From Salipiger mucosus DSM 16094 (GTDB taxonomy: Bacteria; Pseudomonadota; Alphaproteobacteria; Rhodobacterales; Rhodobacteraceae), in the NCBI RefSeq assembly GCF_000442255.1, contig NZ_KE557274.1:387850-451849 (forward strand): 64,000 bases of DNA. Direction: 5' to 3'. Shown here in pieces: positions 54,293 through 62,767 of this stretch (within the stretch, counting starts at the first letter, position 1; every line of letters starts with the position of its first letter). The notes under the pieces were generated by a model, which worked only from the letters and a program-made list of their open reading frames with translations, ran no database searches and was not told the DNA's origin. The position numbers were made by a program, and so were the translations under genes.

Positions 54293-54534
54293 TCTCCATT
54301 CGTCCGGATATGCGAACTCAAGGATGTAGGTAATGTCATCCAAGGTGCCGCTCAGGATAAGCGGAAAGAAGATAACTTCAGTCGTGGTGCAAAACTAATG
54401 GGCTTCGCCCTTCGTTTGGACCTTTGGGGAAGCGGTGTCACGTGGCACCGCGACCTCGCGGCCTGCGGCGCTGGCATCATCACGCGTCCTGGCGACCAAG
54501 ATTGGCGCACGTTCACAAAGAACTGGCGAAAGGC
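54293..54534. other. Non-coding 3' flank of the TnpB-like gene, candidate guide-RNA region
   Basis: In TnpB systems the omega RNA overlaps or follows the 3' end of tnpB and ends at the right end of the element. This 240-base stretch contains a compact hairpin (GGGCTTCGCCC at 54401-54411) and no supported gene; the plus-strand ORF from 54424 overlaps the opposite gene. No element end could be recognised, so this is only a place to look. Confidence 0.3.
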
Positions 54535-55974
54535 TTAAGCACCTCCTGTCCGCTCCCAGAATGCCGATTTGCGGCCGTGAACGGCCCGCAGATGCTCCAC
54601 GAAGGCATCATGGCCCGGGTGTCGCTGGTAATCGGCAATCGAAGCATCCGCCGCCGCACAGGAGGCGAGATGGCGGGCGGCGTGCCCGTAGCGGCTCGAC
54701 CTGCCGCGCTCGAGCGCGAAGGTGATCATGGCGCGCCAGATCAGGACCGCAGCTAGCGGGTGTTCGCTGCACAGCGCCTCCGCAGCCGGCGTGAGGTTCT
54801 CGTAGGCGTTGCCGTCAAGCTCGTCGGATCGGCTGTGCACGAGTCTGGACGCCAATGCGGTATCCGGCCAGGACAGGCAGAACGCGAGCCCGGCCTCGAT
54901 GGGCGTGTAAGCCAGGACCACATCGCGGGCCCGATCCTCGGCCTCGATATCGTCGAAGTCGGGCAGACGTTTCAGAAGGCCCCTCAATGCATTTGGGCAG
55001 AGGCGGCGCTCGAAGCGGGCCCAAAGGGCGTGCCGCAGTTCTTCTTCGCGTCCGAGAGCCTCGAGGCAGGCGAAATGCGCCTCGTTGAGCTCAGGCGTGT
55101 CGAACCATGAGCTGTCGCGCGCGTCGCGGTTTAGCGCCTGCCTGACGATCCGGAGCGCCTCCTCGGCACGCCCGGCGTTCAGCAGGCGGGTGGCGGCCTC
55201 GGGAGCGATGATATGATAAGTGAGTTGCTCGGCCGAGTATCTTGCGAGCCAGGCGTCGACATCGCCCTGAAGGTCCGCGACATCCTGCAGGATCATCTCG
55301 GCCGTCAGGTTTCGGCGATCCCGCGCAAGCGCCTGCTGCCGTTCCGGTTCATCGACGAAGTCATAGATTGCCAGGTCCGTGTCGCTCAGCGGTGCCGTGC
55401 GCATCTCCTCGGCAAGGTCCTTGAGACGCTCGAGGCCTGTCTGACCGAGAGGGTCGGCGAGGGCCGGCACCACTTGATCGAATTCGCCATATCCGTTGTC
55501 CTGCAGCGCGTCGAAGATCATCTCTGCCAGTTGCGCCGGGTCTTTGGTGATCTTCAGCGAGAGATGTGCGATGACGTCCATTGCCTCGTCCATGACGTCA
55601 CCGATCAGGCCGTTGCTGTCATCGGTCCGCTCGTGGATGCCGGGTGCGAGGCGTAGCAGGTCCCAGAGGAGATCGAAGGCGATGTCAGGGCTGTCCGGTG
55701 CGATCCGGGTCTCGATCAGTCCGGTGAGGTCGGACAGCTCCGTCGCGACCTTCTTTTGCGTCTGTCGCGAGATGTAGCTGCGGGACCGGCGGATCGATGC
55801 AAATCGCTTGCGAACGTCCGCGGCCGCGTCCCGCGGGCTCTGCTCGGCTGACAGCGCCATGCGCACCCGCCGTTGTCGCGCCGCGTCTCCCTTGACGGCC
55901 TCGAGCAGCAGGTCGGCCAGGACGTCAGGTCCGAGGTCGACGAGGTTCTTCTTGTTGAGGCTCTTCCGGGCCAT
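54535..55974 (-). CDS. DUF6880-like hypothetical protein
   Basis: A 479-aa soluble, alanine- and leucine-rich helical protein. It begins SLNKKNLVDLGPDVLADLLLEAVKGDAARQRRVRMAL, a start I associate with DUF6880 proteins of alphaproteobacteria. The rest looks like helical repeats (AEEALRIVRQALNRDARDSSW, LNEAHFACLEALGREEELRHALW). No catalytic motif or signal. Single gene, convergent with the TnpB-like gene. Function unknown. Confidence 0.7.
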   Translation of the reverse strand: MARKSLNKKNLVDLGPDVLADLLLEAVKGDAARQRRVRMALSAEQSPRDAAADVRKRFASIRRSRSYISRQTQKKVATELSDLTGLIETRIAPDSPDIAFDLLWDLLRLAPGIHERTDDSNGLIGDVMDEAMDVIAHLSLKITKDPAQLAEMIFDALQDNGYGEFDQVVPALADPLGQTGLERLKDLAEEMRTAPLSDTDLAIYDFVDEPERQQALARDRRNLTAEMILQDVADLQGDVDAWLARYSAEQLTYHIIAPEAATRLLNAGRAEEALRIVRQALNRDARDSSWFDTPELNEAHFACLEALGREEELRHALWARFERRLCPNALRGLLKRLPDFDDIEAEDRARDVVLAYTPIEAGLAFCLSWPDTALASRLVHSRSDELDGNAYENLTPAAEALCSEHPLAAVLIWRAMITFALERGRSSRYGHAARHLASCAAADASIADYQRHPGHDAFVEHLRAVHGRKSAFWERTGGA

Positions 55975-56411
55975 TGGCGATCCTGTTGGCAGTCGGATCA
56001 GTCATGCACCGTGTCGTGGGCGATTACAATCTGCCCCCTGTTTTCAAAGCATCTTGCAACGCTTCCAAACGGCATGGCAGCGATGGTTGAACGATCCGCA
56101 CCATTCTCATCTCGATGTGCGAGTGGTTTCCTGGCCGTGCCATGCAAACTGTTCTGAAAAGGAAGAGATCACGGTTTCGGCTCCTATCCACTGCCAGGTT
56201 GGAGGGCTCAGCCTCTTCCAGGATTTACTCTTGGACCTGCTCGCGGACCCTACACCGCCTGTATTACTCGACCCGTGACGGAACATCGGGCGTCGTCATA
56301 TTGTGACAAATCCTGCGCAAAAAGTTCGCATCGCATACACGTCGGAGATTCATTCGGATGAAAGTCGTGGGTTGCGCGGCTCGGCCGCAAGCCACAACCC
56401 GGAGAAACCCG
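55975..56411. other. Promoter region of the ABC transporter operon
   Basis: Divergent gap between the DUF6880-like gene and the peptide-type ABC operon. No gene seen. The ORF overlapping the operon start (from 56358) is an in-frame extension without a ribosome-binding site. Confidence 0.45.
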
Positions 56412-57992
56412 ATGCTGAAAAGCTTCAAGACATATTTAGCAGCGGCTTTCGTCTCGCTGTCGGCGGCCCTTCCGGTCGCGGCACAGGACGAGCGCCCCGA
56501 CCTTACGGTAGCCGTCAATGACCTTCCCGGCAGCTTGGAAGGTATCGAGGAGATGGGCAATGTTGCCGTACGGATCTCTTACTCGATGTTCGACAGCCTG
56601 ATCCGCCGCGATTTCCTCGCCGACGGTTCCGGAAGCGCATCCAAACTCGTGCCGGGTCTGGCCGAAAGTTGGACCCGGATCGACGACCGGACGCTCGAGT
56701 TGAAACTGCGCGAGGGCGTCAAGTTCCATGACGGCTCGGAACTGACCTCGGATGACGTGGTTTTTTCATTCAGTGCCGGCCGCGGCCATGGCTACGACCC
56801 GCTGATCGGCGCCGCCAAGCGCTTCATGCTGACCATCAGCCACATTGAACCGGTGGACAAGTACACCGTACGTGTCGTCTCGAAGGAGCCCGACGTGCTG
56901 CTTGAACAGCGCCTCGCAGGCTATGCCTTCTGGGTGGTCGAGAACAAGAATTACATGACGCAGGGCAAGGACGCATTCGCGCGGAACCCTGTCGGCACCG
57001 GTCCATACAAAATGGACGAATGGGTCGACGGAGAGTACATCCGCCTTGTCGCCCACGATGATTATTTTGGAGGCGAGCCGACCGCCAAGTCGGTGACCTT
57101 CGTGCAGGTTCCTGAAGTCTCGGCGCGGATCGCGGGCCTCGTGTCCGGTGAATACGACATCTCGGTCAACATCCCGCCGGACCAAATCCCTGTCGTGGAA
57201 GGCTACGACGATCTGAAGGTTGAGCAAATCGTTCTCGACAACACGCACATGCTGGTCTTCTTCAACGACGGGCCGACCGCGCACAAGGCCGTGCGCCAGG
57301 CGCTGAGCCTGGGCATTGACCGCGATCTGCTGCGCGAGGCGCTCTGGGCCGACAAGAACTACACGCCCAACGGCCACCAGCTGCCGGCCTACGAGATGTA
57401 CATGGAGGACTACCCGGATTTCGCTTACGATCCGGAGAAGGCACGCGAGATTTTGGCCGCCTGCGATTGCTACGACGGTGAAGAAATCGTCTACAAGCTG
57501 CCGCTCAACTATTACCTGATGTCGCTCGAGGCGGCGCAGGCGATGCAGCAGATGTGGAGCGAGGTGGGCCTCAACGTGACGCTGCAGCCGGTCGAGAATT
57601 GGTCGCAGGTGAACGACCCTGACCAGACCGTCCATATCCGTCCCTGGTCGAATACCCACCGTCTTCCCGATCCGACCGGCAGCTTCGTGCCGCAATGGGG
57701 CAAGGAAAGCTGGGTGCAGAACAACAACGAAGATCCGGCGCGCAGCTGGAAGGCGCCCGAGGCATTCAACGACCTGCAGGACGTGATCGTGACCTCGACC
57801 GACTGGGATGAGCGCCAGCAAGCGTATCGCGACGCGCTGGACATCTGGGTCGACGAGGCCCCCGGTACGATGCTGTACAACCCGCTGGAAACCTACGCGA
57901 TGCGTCGCGACATCCAGTGGCAGCCCTACGGCCTCTATTACATGGACCTGCGGCCCTACAACCTGACCTTCGGAGACGCTCCGAACAACTGA
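56412..57992 (+). CDS. ABC transporter substrate-binding protein, family 5 (OppA/DppA-like)
   Basis: ATG 56412, with GGAG upstream. The 526-aa protein has a signal peptide (TYLAAAFVSLSAALPVAAQDE) and the SBP_bac_5 pattern: LVPGLAESWTRIDDRTLELKLREGVKFHDGSELTSDDVVFSF, NPVGTGPYKMDEWVDGEYIRLV and VRQALSLGIDRDLLREAL. It binds a ligand in the periplasm for the two permeases and two ATPases that follow. The family binds peptides, sugars, opines and other solutes, so the ligand is open. Confidence 0.92.
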   Translation: MLKSFKTYLAAAFVSLSAALPVAAQDERPDLTVAVNDLPGSLEGIEEMGNVAVRISYSMFDSLIRRDFLADGSGSASKLVPGLAESWTRIDDRTLELKLREGVKFHDGSELTSDDVVFSFSAGRGHGYDPLIGAAKRFMLTISHIEPVDKYTVRVVSKEPDVLLEQRLAGYAFWVVENKNYMTQGKDAFARNPVGTGPYKMDEWVDGEYIRLVAHDDYFGGEPTAKSVTFVQVPEVSARIAGLVSGEYDISVNIPPDQIPVVEGYDDLKVEQIVLDNTHMLVFFNDGPTAHKAVRQALSLGIDRDLLREALWADKNYTPNGHQLPAYEMYMEDYPDFAYDPEKAREILAACDCYDGEEIVYKLPLNYYLMSLEAAQAMQQMWSEVGLNVTLQPVENWSQVNDPDQTVHIRPWSNTHRLPDPTGSFVPQWGKESWVQNNNEDPARSWKAPEAFNDLQDVIVTSTDWDERQQAYRDALDIWVDEAPGTMLYNPLETYAMRRDIQWQPYGLYYMDLRPYNLTFGDAPNN

Positions 57993-58054
57993 GTGCGACC
58001 TGGTCTCGGCGTCTTGAACGCCGGGACCGTTCCTCCGATTTCCGAAAGTCCGAA

Positions 58055-59044
58055 ATGCTGTTTTCAGCTGAAAACGTGTCGGTCGAAGTTGACCGTCCCC
58101 GTAACTCTCCCGTGCGCCCGGTCCGGGATGTGAGCTTTTCGCTCGAGGCCGGCATGACCCTGGCGTTGGTCGGCGAGTCCGGTTGCGGCAAGTCGATGAC
58201 CTGCCTTGCGATCGCGGGCCTTCTGCCGAAGCGTGGGCGGGTCGCCGGTGGCGCGCTGCGTATCGAGGGACGCGACCTCTGCGCGCTTTCCGAGAAAGAC
58301 GCCCGCACCCTGCGCCGCCGCAGCCTGTCCAGCGTCTTTCAGGATGCCACGGGCGGGTTGAATCCGGTCCGTTCTATCGGTTGGCAGGTGGCCGAGGCCG
58401 TCCGCCTGCGCAAGGGCGCCACCAGACGGGAGGCGCAGGCCGAGGCGGTACGTCTTCTTGGCCGTGTGGGCCTGCCAGACCCCGAGCGGCGCGCCCGGGA
58501 ATATCCGCACCAGTTCTCCGGGGGCATGAACCAGCGCGCGATGATCGCGCTTGCCATCGCCGGGAACCCGAAGCTTCTGATCGCCGACGAGGCGACGACC
58601 GCGCTCGACGTCACGCTGCAAGCCCAGATCCTCGACCTGATCGCCGATCTTCGCGAGAGCCTCGGCATGGGCGTGATCTTCGTCACCCACGACCTTGGTC
58701 TCGTGGCGCAGAATGCCGACCGGGTGGCGGTCATGTATGCCGGTCGCGTCGTGGAGCGCGCCGATGTGGCCGACCTCTTCGCCGCACCGCGTCACCCTTA
58801 CACGCGGGGATTGCTGGCGTCGCTGCCGGAGCGCCAACGCAAGAACGAGAGACTTTCCACTATCCCGGGCACGGTGCCGACCATCGACGCGCTTCCGCCG
58901 GGCTGCACCTTTGCGCCCCGCTGCCCGCGCGCGAGCGAACGGTGCGCGGCGGATGTGCCAGAAATGGCTCTGGGATATGCCTGCCACCATCCGCTGACGC
59001 CCGCGCCCGCCCCGGTCGTGCGGCGCGAGAGAGAATACTCATGA
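58055..59044 (+). CDS. ABC transporter ATPase, OppD/DppD-like
   Basis: ATG 58055 is preferred to an upstream in-frame start inside the binding-protein gene. A 329-aa protein: Walker A GESGCGKS, Q-loop VFQDATGGLNP, signature FSGGMNQRAMIALAIA, Walker B LLIADEATTALDV, H-loop VTHDLG. The C-terminal oligopeptide-transport extension has PGCTFAPRCPRASERCA with the cysteines of the Fe-S-binding motif. Overlaps the next gene by four bases. Confidence 0.93.
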   Translation: MLFSAENVSVEVDRPRNSPVRPVRDVSFSLEAGMTLALVGESGCGKSMTCLAIAGLLPKRGRVAGGALRIEGRDLCALSEKDARTLRRRSLSSVFQDATGGLNPVRSIGWQVAEAVRLRKGATRREAQAEAVRLLGRVGLPDPERRAREYPHQFSGGMNQRAMIALAIAGNPKLLIADEATTALDVTLQAQILDLIADLRESLGMGVIFVTHDLGLVAQNADRVAVMYAGRVVERADVADLFAAPRHPYTRGLLASLPERQRKNERLSTIPGTVPTIDALPPGCTFAPRCPRASERCAADVPEMALGYACHHPLTPAPAPVVRREREYS

Positions 59045-60000
59045 CCGCACTTCTGCACGCCGAAAGCCTGCGCAAATCCTACCAGGTGGGGCGCAGGAGC
59101 CTTTTTCGAAAGGCTCGCCGGTTCAACGCCGTGGATGGGGTCTCACTCACGCTCGAGCGGGGCGAGACCCTGGGGATCGTGGGCGAGTCCGGGTGCGGCA
59201 AGTCGACGCTCTCGCGCCTCGTGCTGGGGCTCAGCCCTTGCGATGAAGGCGGCGTGGTCTTCGACGGGACGCCGTTGCCCGGTCAAGATACCGAAGCGTG
59301 GCGCCGCCTGCGTCGCAGGGTCCAGCTGATCTACCAGGATGCTGCAGGCGCCCTCGACCCGCGTCAAACCATACGCACCCAGATCGAGGAGCCGCTGCGG
59401 ATTCATGGCCTTCCGCTGGAACGTGCCCAGAAGGCGATGGCAGACGTGGGGCTTGTTCCCGCAATGGGATCGCGGCACCCCTTCGAACTGTCGGGCGGCC
59501 AGCTCCAACGCGTGGTTATCGCCCGCGCCTTGACGCTCAATCCGGATCTGATCGTCATGGATGAACCGGTCTCGGCGCTCGACGTGTCCATTCAGGCCCA
59601 GATTGTGAACCTGATCCAGGATCTGCAGCGTGATCGGGGGCTGGCATATCTTTTCGTAACCCATGATCTGTCTGTGCTGCGCCACGTCTCGGATCGGGTC
59701 GCCGTCATGTACCTAGGAGAGGTGGTCGAGGAAGCGCCGCGCGACGCATTCTTCGACGGTGCCCTGCACCCCTATGCCCGCGCGCTTCTCGAGGCGGTGC
59801 CGGTCCCCGATCCGGCCAGGCGCAGCCGGGCCGCACCCCGCATCGGCGATCCGCCGAACCCGGCGGCGCCTCCGCCGGCCTGTCGCTTCCATCCGCGCTG
59901 CCCGTTCGCAACGGACGTATGCCGCGCTGAGCGCCCCGCGCTGCGCGATTTCGGAGGCCGACGAGCCGCCTGCCACCGCGTCGAGGAATTGTCACAATGA
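59041..60000 (+). CDS. ABC transporter ATPase, OppF/DppF-like
   Basis: A 319-aa protein: Walker A GESGCGKST, Q-loop IYQDAAGALDPRQT, signature LSGGQLQRVVIARAL, Walker B LIVMDEPVSALDV, H-loop VTHDLS. The C-terminal motif ACRFHPRCPFATDVCRAERP supplies cysteines. It pairs with the preceding ATPase as a heterodimer. Confidence 0.94.
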   Translation: MTALLHAESLRKSYQVGRRSLFRKARRFNAVDGVSLTLERGETLGIVGESGCGKSTLSRLVLGLSPCDEGGVVFDGTPLPGQDTEAWRRLRRRVQLIYQDAAGALDPRQTIRTQIEEPLRIHGLPLERAQKAMADVGLVPAMGSRHPFELSGGQLQRVVIARALTLNPDLIVMDEPVSALDVSIQAQIVNLIQDLQRDRGLAYLFVTHDLSVLRHVSDRVAVMYLGEVVEEAPRDAFFDGALHPYARALLEAVPVPDPARRSRAAPRIGDPPNPAAPPPACRFHPRCPFATDVCRAERPALRDFGGRRAACHRVEELSQ

Positions 60001-60926
60001 CCTGGATTTCGCTGAAACTCCTCCGGGCCCTGGTCACGATGTGGCTTGTGCTGACCTTTGTATTTTTTGTCCTGCGCCTTTCCGGCGATCCGACGATGGT
60101 TCTTCTTCCAGATGACGTCGACCAGGCAACACGGGACTTTTATCGTGCAAAATGGGGTCTGGATCTACCCCTGTGGGAGCAATACACCTCCTACCTCCGG
60201 GCGCTTCTGCAAGGCGACTTCGGCGTTTCGTTCCGCAACAACCTCGACGCCTTCCAGGTGGTGTGGGAACGCGTTCCGAAGACTGCGCTCCTGGGGCTCG
60301 CCTCCATCGCGGTCGCCTTGCTGATCGGCATGCCCCTTGGCGTTCTTGCCGCGGTCTATCGCAATAGCTGGCTGGATCGCATCGTCATGAGCATCGCTGT
60401 CTTCGGCTTCTCGATGCCGAATTTCTTTCTCGGCATCCTGCTGATCCTGATTTTTTCCTTGAAACTTCGGGTGCTTCCTTCGTCCGGCTCCGGCACATGG
60501 CAACACCTCATCATGCCGGCCGCAACGCTGGGCACGGGGTTCGCCGCGCAGATCGCCCGCTACACGCGATCTTCGATGATCGAGGTGCTGTCGAAGGCTT
60601 ACATGCGAACGGCGCGCTCCAAGGGCGCGAGCCTGGGGCAAAGGGTTGTGCGCCACGCGCTTCCCAATGCCTCGGTGCCGGTCGTCACCGTCCTCGGCAT
60701 AAAAATCGGGGAAATGCTGGGCTGGGCTGTTGTGACCGAGACAGTCTTCGCATGGCCCGGGATCGGGCGACTGCTGACCAGTGCCGTGGCCACGCGCGAT
60801 CTCGCGGTCGTCCAGTGCATCATGATCATCCTCGCTTTCACCATGGTCATGGCCAACATGCTGGTCGACCTGATCTATGGCTGGCTCGACCCGAGGGTCC
60901 GCGTGGGACGGAGGGCACAGGCATGA
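59997..60926 (+). CDS. ABC transporter permease, OppB/DppB-like
   Basis: Starts in the ATGA overlap with oppF. The 309-aa membrane protein has the usual extracytoplasmic segment GLDLPLWEQYTSYLRALLQGDFGVSFR. The coupling-loop EAA motif reads YMRTARSKGASLGQRVVRHALPNASVPVV. Typical six-helix layout. Confidence 0.93.
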   Translation: MTWISLKLLRALVTMWLVLTFVFFVLRLSGDPTMVLLPDDVDQATRDFYRAKWGLDLPLWEQYTSYLRALLQGDFGVSFRNNLDAFQVVWERVPKTALLGLASIAVALLIGMPLGVLAAVYRNSWLDRIVMSIAVFGFSMPNFFLGILLILIFSLKLRVLPSSGSGTWQHLIMPAATLGTGFAAQIARYTRSSMIEVLSKAYMRTARSKGASLGQRVVRHALPNASVPVVTVLGIKIGEMLGWAVVTETVFAWPGIGRLLTSAVATRDLAVVQCIMIILAFTMVMANMLVDLIYGWLDPRVRVGRRAQA

Positions 60927-61807
60927 GCGTTATTGACTCAGTTGGCCCGGGGCGCACCCGCAGGTGGCTAGCAGGGCTTTCCCAGCTTCCTGTCGTGGTG
61001 ATCTGCGCCATGTGCTTTATGGCCCTCATGCTCTTCGTCGCGGCCTTTGCCCAGCTCGTGCAGCCATACGCGTTCGACCACGTGGACCTGATGAACCGGA
61101 TGACCCCGCCTGTTCCGCTGTCGGGCGCTACCTGGACGCATCCCCTGGGAACTGACACCCTGGGGCGCGATTTGCTGTCGCGGCTTCTCGTTGCTGCCCA
61201 GACATCGATGCTCCTTTCGATCCTCGGAACGGTTCTGGGAGCCGTCATGGGCATCGCGCTGGGGTTTGTCGCAGCGCACAAGGGCGGACTCTGGGACGAG
61301 GTCATCATGGGGCTGGTCGATTTCCAAGCCGCCATGCCGTGGTTCATCATCGCGCTCGCCATCCTCGCCTTCATGGGGAATTCCATGGTGATTTTCATCG
61401 GGATCATGGCGCTCTACGGATGGGAGACCTACGCCCGCATCACCCGGGGCTTGGTTCTGTCTGCTCGCGAACAAGGTTACGCTCTGGCGGTCCGAGGGCT
61501 TGGAGGGAAGCCTTCGCGCGTCTATGTGCACCACATTCTGCCCAATATCGCGGGCCCGCTGATCGTACAGCTGACGATCAATTTTCCCAGCACCATTCTG
61601 TTCGAGACTTCGCTCAGTTTTCTCGGCCTCGGAATACGGCCGCCGATGACATCGCTCGGCCAGATGCTGGGCGACGGGCGCGACTACCTTATCAATGCAT
61701 GGTGGCTCGCCGTGATCCCCGGAATGGTGATTTTCCTAACGACACTCAGCATGTCGGTCCTGGGTGACTGGCTGCGTATCAAACTCGACCCATCTCTGGA
61801 GACCTGA
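60923..61807 (+). CDS. ABC transporter permease, OppC/DppC-like
   Basis: ATG 60923 overlaps the stop of the previous permease. A 294-aa protein with HPLGTDTLGRDLLSRLLVAAQTSM, and EQGYALAVRGLGGKPSRVYVHHILPNIAGPLIV as the EAA loop. Then FETSLSFLGLGIRPPMTSLGQMLGDGRDY. Completes the transporter. Confidence 0.93.
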   Translation: MSVIDSVGPGRTRRWLAGLSQLPVVVICAMCFMALMLFVAAFAQLVQPYAFDHVDLMNRMTPPVPLSGATWTHPLGTDTLGRDLLSRLLVAAQTSMLLSILGTVLGAVMGIALGFVAAHKGGLWDEVIMGLVDFQAAMPWFIIALAILAFMGNSMVIFIGIMALYGWETYARITRGLVLSAREQGYALAVRGLGGKPSRVYVHHILPNIAGPLIVQLTINFPSTILFETSLSFLGLGIRPPMTSLGQMLGDGRDYLINAWWLAVIPGMVIFLTTLSMSVLGDWLRIKLDPSLET

Positions 61808-61810
61808 GAC

Positions 61811-62767
61811 ATGACAGCCACCGATATCCTTACCCCCGAAACCCCGGCTGGCGCCGTCCGTATCGCCGCGGTTGGTTTCAACACCGGGGCCGAAGCCGAT
61901 CTGGACCGTCTCGATGCCCGTCTGGCGCACATGACGGAGATCGGATGCAATGGTGCCGAGATCACCGCGACCGGGCTGGACGCCGTGGTTTCGTGCCGGC
62001 TACTCCCGGAACGGGTAGCCCGCATCCGCGAGATCATGGCCCGCTATCCATTGAATTATTCCATGCATGCGCCCATCGCCATCAACCTCATGGACGAGGA
62101 GCACGGTGATCTGATGCAGCGCGCTGCGATGGTGTCGATGGAACTCGCGGCCGAGATTGGCGCAGGTGCTGTCGTTATCCACCCGGGGCGTTGCCATCCC
62201 GCTGCCTGGGCCGAACGTCGCGAGGAGCTGCTGGCGCGCGAACTCGAGCGGTTGGCGCCCGTGGCAGCGCACGCCCGGAACCTCGGCACTGCCATCGCAT
62301 ACGAAAACATCTCGCCCAACCGGCGGGTGATCGAGGGGCTTGAGACCTCATATTCTCTGGATCCGCGACAGCTTGCCGATCAGCTTTCGATGCTCGACCA
62401 TAAGGCGGTTTTCGCATGTCTCGACATCAGTCACGCCCAACAGGGTGCAGTGCTGTGTGGCTTCGACATGATCGAGGCATGCGTCGCGTTGGGGCCCTGG
62501 ATCGGACACATCCACTACTCCGACAGCACCGGCGTGCCGGCAACCTTCCCCTACACACACGAGGGTGAAAAGCACTTCTTCGGTGTCGGCGACATGCATG
62601 CGCCGCGCGGCATGGGGTCGGTGGACTTCGACGCGCTGGCCGACCGACTTCCGGTACGCTCGGGCACCCGCGCGGTCATCGAGATCAAGCGCAACTTCCA
62701 CAGCCACGCGGAGCGGGCAACGCTTCGCGCTGCACAGGACTTTGCGGCAAGGGTGAACGCGGCATGA
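61811..62767 (+). CDS. TIM-barrel protein (sugar phosphate isomerase/epimerase-like)
   Basis: Starts three bases after the permease gene. A 318-aa AP2Ec/xylose-isomerase-like barrel. Candidate metal/substrate residues lie in GAEITATGLD, SMHAPIAINL, VVIHPGRCH, AYENISPNR, CLDISHAQ, IGHIHYSDS and AVIEIKRNFH; this H/E/D set matches the family's divalent metal site. Operon position suggests it acts on the imported compound after or before the phosphodiesterase. Confidence 0.82.
   Translation: MTATDILTPETPAGAVRIAAVGFNTGAEADLDRLDARLAHMTEIGCNGAEITATGLDAVVSCRLLPERVARIREIMARYPLNYSMHAPIAINLMDEEHGDLMQRAAMVSMELAAEIGAGAVVIHPGRCHPAAWAERREELLARELERLAPVAAHARNLGTAIAYENISPNRRVIEGLETSYSLDPRQLADQLSMLDHKAVFACLDISHAQQGAVLCGFDMIEACVALGPWIGHIHYSDSTGVPATFPYTHEGEKHFFGVGDMHAPRGMGSVDFDALADRLPVRSGTRAVIEIKRNFHSHAERATLRAAQDFAARVNAA

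Noticed and set aside
54424-54756. 110-codon plus-strand ORF after the TnpB-like gene
   Set aside because: Two thirds of it is the complement of the DUF6880-like gene; composition is arginine/histidine-rich shadow sequence.
52481-61807. TldR-type repressor linked to an opp operon
   Set aside because: The RuvC residues D333, E417 and D497 are all present, and an unrelated gene lies between the nuclease gene and the ABC operon, so the nuclease-dead opp-associated regulator model does not fit.
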